NCBI RefSeq assembly: GCF_900114475.1
Contig: NZ_FOTE01000035.1
Span: 1 to 37,210, forward strand
Direction of reading: 5' to 3'
DNA: 37,210 bases
From: Paenibacillus sp. 1_12
Lineage (GTDB): Bacteria; Bacillota; Bacilli; Paenibacillales; NBRC-103111
In this document: one piece after another, positions 24,715 through 32,498 of the stretch
Layout of the letters: every line of letters begins with the position of its first letter
How positions within the stretch are numbered: the stretch's first letter is position 1
Notes under the pieces: generated by a model
What the model saw: only the letters and a program-made list of their open reading frames with translations
Databases searched by the model: none
What the model was told of the DNA's origin: nothing
Made by a program: the position numbers and the translations under genes

Positions 24715-26670
24715 ATGGGGGAAAATCTGGATCAATTCGTTTCGACCGATCGTTGGGATAAGCCTCAATGGGCGCTATTGCAAAGAAATCTGATTGGGCT
24801 GCTGAACCGGGCGGCTCCGGAATTTGTGGAAAGGTATACGCGAGCGGACGGGACCTTAATCTGGCGCAGTGATTGGCCAGGTATGGATGGTTCAGACGAT
24901 CCTTATGAAGGGTTTAAAAATTTGGCGTTACTGTATGTTCTTGGCGGCAATGAACAGTGTCTCCATCTGGCAAGACGAATGTGGGAGACGATCACCTGGC
25001 AGTGGACGGAATACGGACAAATTTATCGTGAGTTTGATGCCTATTATGATTGGATGCATCATGGCGAGTCATATATTTACCTTTATTTCCTCGGATTAGC
25101 GGATGCTTCCTCGCTGATGGATCGTCAGCGGGCGGTACGTTTCGCTTCGTTTTACGACGGCTCCGACGCCGAAGCGCAGAATTATGATCCCGAGAAAAAG
25201 CTGATACGCTCCCCGATAAGCGGCAGCAGAGGTCCGCGCTTTGAAACGACGGAAGAAGACTGGTGCACCCACCGAGGGATACTTGACCACTACTTGCCGC
25301 CTTTCGAAGATTTGCCCGGTGTTCCCTTCCCTTCTAATACATGCGCATGGTCGGATGACGGAATATACCGCAGCATCATTGATACCATGAATGAGCGCAT
25401 GACGAAGGGGGACGTCCCGCTTAATCTCGTTTCGACATCGCTCTTGGCGCATGCGTTTCTGCATACAGGAGAAAAAGGCTACAAGCAATGGGTATTGGAT
25501 TATCATGCCGCCTGGAAAGAAAGAACTGTCCGCAATGGGGGAATTATCCCTGATAATGTAGGATTGGATGGGGAGATTGGCGCCTATAATCAGGGGAAAT
25601 GGTGGGGCGGATATTACGGTTGGCGCTGGCCTCACGGCTTTATGACGATTATCGAACCGCTTGTTGTTTCTGGATTGAATAGTTTGCTGTTGACGGGAGA
25701 CGACGGGCAGCTTGATCTCGTACGTTCGCAGCTCGACAGACATTGGCAGCTGCGCCGTGAGGAAGATGGCAGGTGGTTTGCGCCTCACCGCAAATTTGAT
25801 ACGGGCTGGAGCGATTACCGTCCAGTCAACCCTGTCTATGGCGTGCATTTATGGGCTATGTCGATGAAGGAAGAGGACGCCGAGCGTGTGGAGCGAATCG
25901 GGGATACAGCCACGGGTATGACCGCTCCGGCGATACCTATTGGCAAACATCCGAAGACGGGTGAACTCTCGCCGAGTTATCCCAGAATGACGAAGCATTT
26001 TATTGCCAATACGCTGCCATGGTTCAACTACATGAGAGGACGCAATCCTAATTATCCGGTCCAAGCGCTAGAAGCGAATCTGGAATTTATCCATTATCAA
26101 CTCGACAAGGTGCGTTCGGAGGAAGGCGATCCGGCTGTCTGGGCGCTCGACGGCTACAATATCGGCTCGTTGTCAACCATTCATAAATGGCAGGACATAT
26201 GCCCGATCATGATGGAGCAATTGGCGCAGTTGACTTTGGGAGCTCCTATGCATATAGCGCATGGTGGATTGCAGTTCGGACGGGTCAGGTATTACGATCC
26301 TGCCCATCGCCGGCCCGGGCTGCCGGATTCGGTAGCTGCATTAGTGGAGCAGCTTGGCGCTGATTCCTTGACCTTAAGCCTGGTGAACCTCAACGACTCC
26401 GAGGCCAGATCGGTGATCGTTCAGGCGGGCGTATATGGGGAACATCGTTTCGGCCATTGTTTGGCTAGGAACCAAGACGGAATTGAAATCGGTGCTTTCA
26501 AGACTGACGGCAAATGGCTGCAACTTCGGCTGGAGCCCGGCTGCGGCGTGAAGCTGGAGGTACAGATGGAATTATTCTCCGAAAAGCCGTCCTATGAAAC
26601 GCCGTGGTTCCGCACAGAGGATGGAACGGTTTTACGTGGAAGGTCGAGCGGATCCGTTGCGAAAGACTAA
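24715..26670 (+). CDS. Uncharacterised large cytoplasmic protein, probable (alpha/alpha)-toroid enzyme
   Basis: A protein of 651 residues from the ATG at 24715, five to six bases after AAGGAGG; a GTG at 24700 overlaps the SDR stop. I do not recognise a named family. No signal peptide or membrane segment is present. Residues about 40-420 are rich in Trp, Tyr, Asp and His with repeated helix-like blocks: WRSDWPGMDGSDDPYEGFKN, AYYDWMHHGESYIYLYFLGL, WWGGYYGWRWPHGFMTI. These suggest an (alpha/alpha)6-type carbohydrate-active fold. The last 150 residues look beta-rich (LTLSLVNLNDSEARSVIVQA). It is the last gene of the GH95 operon, so a role in processing the same glycan, as a hydrolase, lyase or epimerase, is the best guess. 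Confidence 0.8.
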   Translation: MGENLDQFVSTDRWDKPQWALLQRNLIGLLNRAAPEFVERYTRADGTLIWRSDWPGMDGSDDPYEGFKNLALLYVLGGNEQCLHLARRMWETITWQWTEYGQIYREFDAYYDWMHHGESYIYLYFLGLADASSLMDRQRAVRFASFYDGSDAEAQNYDPEKKLIRSPISGSRGPRFETTEEDWCTHRGILDHYLPPFEDLPGVPFPSNTCAWSDDGIYRSIIDTMNERMTKGDVPLNLVSTSLLAHAFLHTGEKGYKQWVLDYHAAWKERTVRNGGIIPDNVGLDGEIGAYNQGKWWGGYYGWRWPHGFMTIIEPLVVSGLNSLLLTGDDGQLDLVRSQLDRHWQLRREEDGRWFAPHRKFDTGWSDYRPVNPVYGVHLWAMSMKEEDAERVERIGDTATGMTAPAIPIGKHPKTGELSPSYPRMTKHFIANTLPWFNYMRGRNPNYPVQALEANLEFIHYQLDKVRSEEGDPAVWALDGYNIGSLSTIHKWQDICPIMMEQLAQLTLGAPMHIAHGGLQFGRVRYYDPAHRRPGLPDSVAALVEQLGADSLTLSLVNLNDSEARSVIVQAGVYGEHRFGHCLARNQDGIEIGAFKTDGKWLQLRLEPGCGVKLEVQMELFSEKPSYETPWFRTEDGTVLRGRSSGSVAKD

Positions 26671-26725
26671 TTAAAAAAAGTTTGGATATATGGAGCAGTT
26701 GGGAATCGGTTCCATAAAAGAATCT

Positions 26726-26760
26726 TTCTCGTCCCTTAGGGGACGGGAATTTTTCCTTTT
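26726..26760 (+). terminator. Rho-independent terminator of the glycan operon
   Basis: TTCTCGTCCC (26726-26735) pairs with GGGACGGGAA (26740-26749), ten pairs with one wobble and a four-base loop, followed by TTTTTCCTTTT. It is 56 bases after the last stop and defines the end of the transcript. Confidence 0.88.
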
Positions 26761-27097
26761 CACAGCTTGTATACAGCAGCAAACCGAAATATCTGTAAAG
26801 CGGATTGTAAAATCAGTTGTAAGGAAATGATATTTCGCAAGCATAGAAAGAAGGTGTACAGTGTAGCGAAGTAGCCATGTTTTCAGCAGTCAAATATCTT
26901 ACCTTTATTTATTCTAAAATTACTGATATAATTCATCTCAATATATGGGACTCACATCATAATTTGAGTTAATAATGGTTAAAGAAGTAATATCGATTAA
27001 ACTTTCTTTTAGGGTGAACATGCCTTTATTGAAGTGGTGTGAGCAAATATGGTGATGCTAGGCTGCTCAAATATTACACGTACAAGGTGGATGTAAT
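26761..27097. other. Intergenic leader of the IclR-type regulator gene
   Basis: About 340 AT-rich bases with no gene. TATAAT at 26927-26932 could be a -10, but there is no good -35. It is followed by ATCTCAATAT (26935-26944), which resembles ATCTCATAT in the palindrome upstream of the aspartase-like gene. A small inverted repeat, ACTCA (26950-26954) with TGAGT (26965-26969), lies just downstream. These could be an autoregulatory operator, with weak support. Confidence 0.3.
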
Positions 27098-27859
27098 ATG
27101 TCGGATTCAGGATTATTGCTTAAAGCGTTTACTTTGCTTCATTTGTTGAAGCCTCGTGGTGGTTATACGGAATGGGGAGCTGCCGAGTTATCAAGACAAG
27201 CCGGGTATAACCCGGGTACAACGCATCGTATCTTGCAGGATATGTTAAAAACAGGATTCGTTCATCAAAATCCTAAAACAAAAAAGTTTCACCTCGGCTC
27301 AGCATTTATAGAGTTTGGTTTTTTGGCTCGGTCATTGTTCTCAATTCGTGAAATATCTCGGCCAATCATGGAAGGGTTAGCTATCAAAACTCAGGAATCG
27401 ATTTATTTGAATGTCATTCCCAATGATGAAGAAGCATTATTAATTGATTCAATCGATAGTACGAATCAGTTGAGAATAGTTGAACCGGTAGGACTTCTTT
27501 TGCCTCTTCATATTGGTGCAACAAGAAGGGTTATTCTTGCTAATATGGAGTTAGAGCAGCAAGAAAGGTATATAAAAAAATCGAATTTACAATTGAGAAC
27601 ACCAAAAACGATCGTAAAGGAATCTGACTTAAGAGCTGAACTCAGTAAAATAAAACAACAAGGCTACGCTATTAGTTTTGGGGAAACTACATTAGGAACA
27701 GCGGGAATAGCAGTAGCGCTTTTTGGTATAGATGGTGTAGAAGGCTCATTGGGTATTGCGACTCCTCATATACGTCTCACAGAGGATGTTATTCCAGTAT
27801 ATGCCAAGCTCTTAACTGAAGCTGCAGATACCATAAGCAATGCTCTATGTGGTAGATAG
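27098..27859 (+). CDS. IclR-family transcriptional regulator
   Basis: A 253-residue regulator with the usual two-domain layout. The N-terminal winged helix-turn-helix (about residues 8-70) includes AAELSRQAGYNPGTTHRILQDMLKTGFVHQ. The C-terminal GAF-like effector domain (about 80-250) contains LYLNVIPNDEEALLID-like strands, LPLHIGATRRVILANM and SFGETTLGTAGIAVALFG, matching the IclR effector fold. AAGGTGG precedes the ATG. It is the nearest upstream regulator of the lyase/dehydrogenase cluster starting at 28335 and most likely controls it. IclR proteins typically respond to small carboxylates or aromatic acids. An IS remnant separates it from the presumed target genes. Confidence 0.92.
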   Translation: MSDSGLLLKAFTLLHLLKPRGGYTEWGAAELSRQAGYNPGTTHRILQDMLKTGFVHQNPKTKKFHLGSAFIEFGFLARSLFSIREISRPIMEGLAIKTQESIYLNVIPNDEEALLIDSIDSTNQLRIVEPVGLLLPLHIGATRRVILANMELEQQERYIKKSNLQLRTPKTIVKESDLRAELSKIKQQGYAISFGETTLGTAGIAVALFGIDGVEGSLGIATPHIRLTEDVIPVYAKLLTEAADTISNALCGR

Positions 27860-27955
27860 CTGATCCCACAAAAAGCGTTTCCCGTTTACTACGTTTTCCT
27901 TAGCTCTACTAAAACCGTTTTATCCGTGTAGCGTTCATTCGCTCAAATTGTACTG

Positions 27956-28003
27956 TGACCCGTAAGATGGACACTTTGAAAAAAGTGACCTTCTTGCGGG
28001 TCA
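27956..28003. repeat. 22-bp imperfect inverted repeat, probable IS3-type terminal sequences
   Basis: The left arm 27956-27977 and right arm 27982-28003 match in 19 of 22 positions around a GAAA spacer. The left arm starts TGACCCGTAAGATGGACAC, which resembles IS150-group ends (TGACCCC...TGGACAC). A T-rich tail follows, so it could also terminate IclR-gene transcription. Confidence 0.6.
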
Positions 28004-28014
28004 TTGTGTTTTCA

Positions 28015-28209
28015 TCTAATTATGCCTTAATGGAAACGCTTTTTGGTCATATGAAGGATGAACTTGAACGCAAAATATGTGATACATTTCAATAACTTCT
28101 AGATATAGTAAATGACTGCTTAGCGTATTTCAATTCAGGAATAGACCATTGGTCATTAAAAGCTCAAATGGAGACAAATCCCATTTTCATTTTGACAGTG
28201 TATCGATAA
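28015..28209 (+). pseudogene. Decayed IS3-family transposase (OrfB) C-terminal remnant
   Basis: One frame reads SNYALMETLFGHMKDELERK then ICDTF-Gln, a TAA stop at 28093-28095, and then LLDIVNDCLAYFNSGIDHWS up to a final stop at 28207-28209. This matches the end of IS3-type transposases (DNAxMESFFGHMKDEL ... YxxYYNxxRxQWxLKxM). The catalytic Glu is kept, but the frame is interrupted and everything upstream of the Glu motif is gone. With the repeat at 27956-28003 it marks an internally deleted insertion sequence. Confidence 0.7.
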
Positions 28210-28227
28210 TTAATTGTGATTTTTATA

Positions 28228-28295
28228 TTGATATATTAACAATTCATGTTATAATAATCTCATATTACAAGATTCATCTTGTTATATGAGATTAT
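28228..28295 (+). promoter_or_regulatory. Promoter of the aspartase-like operon with a 42-bp palindromic operator
   Basis: TTGATA (28228-28233), a 16-base spacer and TATAAT (28250-28255) form a near-consensus sigma-A promoter. A palindrome spans 28254-28295. The outer arms ATAATCTCATAT and ATATGAGATTAT pair perfectly, as do the inner arms ACAAGAT and ATCTTGT; only one base pair between them and the central TC break the symmetry. It starts on the -10 and covers the expected transcription start, the classic place for a repressor. The IclR-type protein encoded upstream is the obvious candidate to bind it. A role as mRNA hairpin is less likely because the expected start lies inside the left arm. 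Confidence 0.7.
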
Positions 28296-28334
28296 AAATA
28301 ACGGTATTTTTGAAATCACAGGGAGGAAGTTAAC

Positions 28335-29759
28335 ATGAGGAGGAGACAAGAAAAGGATTCTCTAGGGGAGTTGTCTATAAACGACAATTTATACTATGGA
28401 ATTCAAACAGAAAGAGCTAGGTTGAATTTTCCCGTATCTGGCAGGACAGTTGAAGTTTTTCCTAAGATGATTTGGGCAATCACAGCTGTAAAAAAAGCGG
28501 CTGCATTAGCAAACAAAGAAATTGGTGCTTTAGAGGATGAAATTTCCATAGCGATCTGTTCGGCTGCTGACGAGATTATGAATGGACAATTCAAAGAGCA
28601 GTTTCCGATAGATATATACCATGGAGGTGGTGGCACTTCATTTAATATGAATGTAAATGAAGTTATAGCCAATAGAGCAAACGAAATATTAACCGGATAT
28701 AAAGGTTATAACAAGGTCCATCCCAATTCGCATGTTAATATGGGGCAATCAACTAATGATGTGATTCCAAGCGCTCTCCATATTGCATGTTACTTCTGTT
28801 TGCAGGATCTATTACCTTCCTTAGTGAGATTATCTGAGACTCTTGAAAGTAAAATGAATGAGTTTCAACATGTCGTTAAGCTCGCAAGAACATGTCTTCA
28901 AGATGCGGTCCCGATTACGCTCGGCCAACAATTCAGTGGTTATGCCCATTTTGTAAAACGGCAAATCATCGAGCTTGAAAATTTGAAGTCGGACTGCTTG
29001 CTGTTGACCATTGGCGCTACTGCTGTTGGAACACAGCTTGGAACTTCTCCCGGGTACCTTGAAAAGGTGTATCAACACTTATCTTCAATAATGGGGGTTA
29101 CGGTTCAGAAAACCGAAAACTTTTTTGACGGACTTCAAAATGCAGATGTGTATGTTAAGATATCGTCTGTATTAAAGGGCATAGCTACAGGAATGTCGAA
29201 GATTGCCAGCGATCTTAGAATTTTATCATCGGGGCCGAGAGCAGGTTTAGGTGAAATGGTTCTACCTGCGGTACAGCCGGGCTCCTCCATCATGCCTGGG
29301 AAAGTTAATCCGGTCATACCTGAAATGGTCATGCAGATTTGTTTTCAAATCTATGGAAATGATCTAGCGGTCACAATGGCGGCGGACAGAGGGGAATTGG
29401 ATTTAAACGTATGGGAAATGCTTATCATGAAAAACTTAATAGAGTCTTGCGAGCTTTTAACCAATGGAATTGATTTGTTTAATAACAAATGTATCGTTGG
29501 TTTACAAGCGAACATCGATGTATGTAAAAAGCAAGCGGATTCATCTTTATCTATATCGATGGTGCTCGAATCTATCGTAGGCTATGAAACAGCCAATAAG
29601 TTGGCGCAGGAAGCGTTTGAGAATAATATGACTATCAAAGAAATTGCTATCTTCAAAAAGATCTTATCGCAAGAAGAGGCAGAGGTATTGCTAGATCCTT
29701 TAACTCTAACAGATTCCTTAAAAAGCAGCAGGCTTCTGGAAAGCTTTAAAATTAGTTGA
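28335..29759 (+). CDS. Aspartase/fumarase-superfamily lyase (aspartate ammonia-lyase-like)
   Basis: A 474-residue lyase, probably homotetrameric, releasing fumarate from aspartate or an N-substituted aspartate. Signatures: GGTSFNMNVNEVIANRANEI, GQSTNDVIPSALH, and the catalytic loop GSSIMPGKVNP (Ser317, with Lys323 and Asn325). All residues known from Bacillus aspartase AspB that I could align are kept, with one exception: at the His188 position this protein has Cys187 (ARTCLQDAVPI). Enterobacterial AspA has Gln there. The ATG follows GGGAGGAAG. The neighbours are unlike the asparaginase/aspartase operons of Bacillus, so the substrate may not be plain aspartate. The family call is firm; the substrate is uncertain, so I give no gene symbol. 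Confidence 0.87.
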   Translation: MRRRQEKDSLGELSINDNLYYGIQTERARLNFPVSGRTVEVFPKMIWAITAVKKAAALANKEIGALEDEISIAICSAADEIMNGQFKEQFPIDIYHGGGGTSFNMNVNEVIANRANEILTGYKGYNKVHPNSHVNMGQSTNDVIPSALHIACYFCLQDLLPSLVRLSETLESKMNEFQHVVKLARTCLQDAVPITLGQQFSGYAHFVKRQIIELENLKSDCLLLTIGATAVGTQLGTSPGYLEKVYQHLSSIMGVTVQKTENFFDGLQNADVYVKISSVLKGIATGMSKIASDLRILSSGPRAGLGEMVLPAVQPGSSIMPGKVNPVIPEMVMQICFQIYGNDLAVTMAADRGELDLNVWEMLIMKNLIESCELLTNGIDLFNNKCIVGLQANIDVCKKQADSSLSISMVLESIVGYETANKLAQEAFENNMTIKEIAIFKKILSQEEAEVLLDPLTLTDSLKSSRLLESFKIS

Positions 29760-29801
29760 ATCCTAAGCAAATATACATAAAAAAGAGGAGCATGTAACCC
29801 T

Positions 29802-30911
29802 ATGAAAATAACTTCGATTGAAACCAAACATTATGTACTTCCGCTCGATCCCCCGTTTAAAGCATCCTGGGATCCGAATCCAAGAACCAAATTCTCCCAG
29901 ACCGTTGTATTTGTCCATACAGATGAAGGTATTACTGGGATTGGCTCAAGTGATTTGAAAATGGGCTTTGAAGGCTACGAGCATCTGTTTATTGGCCAGG
30001 ATCCATTTGCTATTGAACGCCACTCACAGGTTTTGGATAATATTGATTTCCACTCTGGTCGTCCATGGCCTATCGATTTGGCACTATGGGATATTATGGG
30101 CAAGGCAACAGGGCTTCCTGTGTACAAGCTACTAGGCGCCAGGACGAATAAGCTGCTTGCATACGCTTCCACCGGTGAAATTATTTCTCCCGAGGAACGT
30201 GCAGAGCGTGCGCTAGCATTCATTGATCAAGGATTCAAAGCAATGAAAATTCGTTTCCATCATGATAATCCAAAGGATGATATCAAAGTAGTCGAGGCAG
30301 TGAGAAGAGCCGTTGGCGATAAGCTGGAGATCATGGTCGATGCGAACCAAGGCTGGAAAATGCCCGCTGATACAGACGGTACATGGGACTTGAAGATGGC
30401 TTATCAGGTTGCTAAAGAACTGGAAGAATTGAATGTGTATTGGCTGGAGGAGCCCTTGCCTTCCCATCAGTTTGAAATGATGGCCAAGCTGCGCGATATG
30501 GTTGGAATCCGGATTGCAGGTGGAGAAATGAATCGGAACTGGTATGACTACAGAGAGATGAACCGCATCCAAGCACTTGATGTGTATCAGCCTGATGTCG
30601 TGCTGTCTGGTGGCATCACACAAATTAAAAAGGTAGCGGAGATGGTTCAGGGCAGTGGAGCTTGGTTCAGTCCGCATACATGGACAAACGGAATAGGTAT
30701 GCTTGCGAACCTGCATCTTGCAGTAGCGATTAGTCATTGTCCCTATGTTGAATTCCCGTATGATCCTCCGATTTGGTCCAACAACAGACGTGATTTCGTG
30801 CAATCCGAACAATTAATGATTGACTCCGATGGTTATTTGACAGCACCTGAGAAGCCTGGACTCGGTATTGAATTAGATGAGGCTGCCCTTAAACAGTATG
30901 AAGTCAAATAA
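29802..30911 (+). CDS. Enolase-superfamily enzyme, mandelate racemase/muconate lactonising subgroup
   Basis: A 369-residue Mg-dependent enzyme that abstracts a proton alpha to a carboxylate (racemase, dehydratase or cycloisomerase). An N-terminal capping domain (about 1-120) precedes the barrel. Probable metal ligands are Asp in MVDANQGW, Glu in WLEEPLPSH and Glu in IAGGEMNRN. The second-strand motif is K149-I-R151 (Lys-x-Arg instead of Lys-x-Lys), and the distal general-base His is in FSPHTWTNGIG. The Lys plus His pair suggests a mandelate racemase-like subgroup: sugar-acid dehydratase, cycloisomerase or hydroxy-/amino-acid epimerase. GAGGAG lies 11 bases upstream, and it follows the lyase gene by 42 bases. 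The exact reaction is unknown. Confidence 0.9.
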   Translation: MKITSIETKHYVLPLDPPFKASWDPNPRTKFSQTVVFVHTDEGITGIGSSDLKMGFEGYEHLFIGQDPFAIERHSQVLDNIDFHSGRPWPIDLALWDIMGKATGLPVYKLLGARTNKLLAYASTGEIISPEERAERALAFIDQGFKAMKIRFHHDNPKDDIKVVEAVRRAVGDKLEIMVDANQGWKMPADTDGTWDLKMAYQVAKELEELNVYWLEEPLPSHQFEMMAKLRDMVGIRIAGGEMNRNWYDYREMNRIQALDVYQPDVVLSGGITQIKKVAEMVQGSGAWFSPHTWTNGIGMLANLHLAVAISHCPYVEFPYDPPIWSNNRRDFVQSEQLMIDSDGYLTAPEKPGLGIELDEAALKQYEVK

Positions 30912-30946
30912 TTTTATAAAAAATCAGTTTAGACAGGACGGTGTAT

Positions 30947-32476
30947 ATGTTGAATACAGCCAAGCAATATGAGTTGTTTGATGGCATTGAACAACCTGAT
31001 CTGGCATGGGCGCAAGAATGGTTGAAAAACCGCAAGAAATTATATATTAATGGGGAATGGGTGGATAGTACAAGCGAACAATTCATCGTTTCCGTTAACC
31101 CGGCTAACGGTACTATTAACGGTACGTATCAAGCGGCTACCGAGGTGGATGTCGATAAGGCCGTTCAAGCGGCACGTGATGCCTTTGATCATGGGCCATG
31201 GCGTTCTATAAGTAGAAAGGAACGGGCAAGTATTCTAAGGCGAATAGCTGATTTGGTAAGGACGCATCGCGCACAACTAGCTACTTTGGAGTCGTTAGAT
31301 AATGGAAAACTGTATAAAGAAGCATATAACGATGATATTCCAGAAGTGATCGAGTTTTTCGAGTATTACGCCGGATGGACGGATAAGTATTATGGTGAGA
31401 ACAATCCAGTAGATGGAGATTTTGTAAGCATTACGACTAGAGATCCGATTGGCGTTTGTGGACAGATACTGCCTTTTAACTATCCACTTTCCATGGCAGC
31501 CTGGAAGCTTTCACCTGCACTATCTATGGGTAATACTTGTATTGTTAAACCTTCTAGCATAACGTCCTTTTCAACCATTCGTTTATTTGAAATTATCGAT
31601 GAAGCCAAAATTTTACCTGCGGGTGTTATCAATTTAGTGTTGGGTGAAGGAGAAACGGGTTCCTTTATTAGTCGGCATAAAAATATTGATAAAATCTCTT
31701 TTACAGGAAGTACGCGTATTGGAAAACAGCTTGTTCACGACTCTGCGGATTCGAATCTTAAGTCTGTAACCCTGGAGCTAGGGGGAAAATCACCGAATAT
31801 TTTATTCAGCGATGCACCAGATTTGGATGCGGCAATTGAAAGATCCTTCTACGGCCTGTTTACGCACAAAGGAGAAAAATGCTCCTCACCTACACGATTG
31901 TTTGCACAGCGAGACATTTATGATGAAGTGGTGAGCAAAATTGCAGCGTACGCCAATCGTTATAAATGCGGAGATCCCTTCGATCCCAAGAGCGATCAAG
32001 GTGCTCAAGTTTCAGAGAGCCATATGAAATCCATACTGAACTACATTGAGATTGGAAAGAAAGAGGGGGCACGTGTAGTTGCAGGGGGAGGTCGTGATAG
32101 AACGGGAACCAATGAAGACGGCTACTTTGTCTATCCAACGATTTTTGCCGATGTGGACAACAAGATGACGATCGCACAGGAAGAAATTTTTGGACCCGTG
32201 CTGTGTATCATTCCATTTGACACGGAAGAAGAAGTCATACGAATGGCCAATGATACGATGTATGGTCTTGCAGCCGGCTTGTGGACTAACGATGTGTCTC
32301 GTTCCTATCGTGTTGCAAAAAAGCTCGATGCGGGTATGGTCTTCGTCAATAAATACGGATGCTACGATTTAGCTAGTCCATTTGGAGGATTAAAGCAGAG
32401 CGGGTGGGGCAAGGAATTTGCTATCCATTCACTGGCCTCCTATACAAAAGTTAAAGCTATCTGGGTTGCACATTAA
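30947..32476 (+). CDS. NAD(P)-dependent aldehyde dehydrogenase
   Basis: A 509-residue ALDH-superfamily enzyme (start ATG 30947, eight bases after AGGA; a GTG at 30941 is less likely). The catalytic Cys312 lies in HKGEKCSSPTRLF and the general-base Glu in VTLELGGKSPNI. The cofactor loop SFTGSTRIGKQL and the oxyanion Asn in GQILPFNYPLSMAAWK are present, and the C-terminal EEIFGPVLCIIPF and FGGLKQSGWGKE are typical of betaine-aldehyde/retinal-type enzymes. It would oxidise an aldehyde made by the neighbouring alcohol dehydrogenase or by side-chain cleavage of the substrate. It lies 35 bases after the enolase-superfamily gene, in the same operon. Confidence 0.93.
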   Translation: MLNTAKQYELFDGIEQPDLAWAQEWLKNRKKLYINGEWVDSTSEQFIVSVNPANGTINGTYQAATEVDVDKAVQAARDAFDHGPWRSISRKERASILRRIADLVRTHRAQLATLESLDNGKLYKEAYNDDIPEVIEFFEYYAGWTDKYYGENNPVDGDFVSITTRDPIGVCGQILPFNYPLSMAAWKLSPALSMGNTCIVKPSSITSFSTIRLFEIIDEAKILPAGVINLVLGEGETGSFISRHKNIDKISFTGSTRIGKQLVHDSADSNLKSVTLELGGKSPNILFSDAPDLDAAIERSFYGLFTHKGEKCSSPTRLFAQRDIYDEVVSKIAAYANRYKCGDPFDPKSDQGAQVSESHMKSILNYIEIGKKEGARVVAGGGRDRTGTNEDGYFVYPTIFADVDNKMTIAQEEIFGPVLCIIPFDTEEEVIRMANDTMYGLAAGLWTNDVSRSYRVAKKLDAGMVFVNKYGCYDLASPFGGLKQSGWGKEFAIHSLASYTKVKAIWVAH

Positions 32477-32498
32477 TGTTCTAAGGAGAGTGACTGCA

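Noticed and set aside
25096-25848. 250-codon minus-strand open frame
   Set aside because: It is antisense to the 651-residue protein. The plus-strand gene has a good ribosome site and operon position; the minus-strand product looks Arg/Ile-rich and domainless.
30213-30812. 199-codon minus-strand open frame
   Set aside because: It is opposite the enolase-superfamily gene, whose catalytic motifs are clear.
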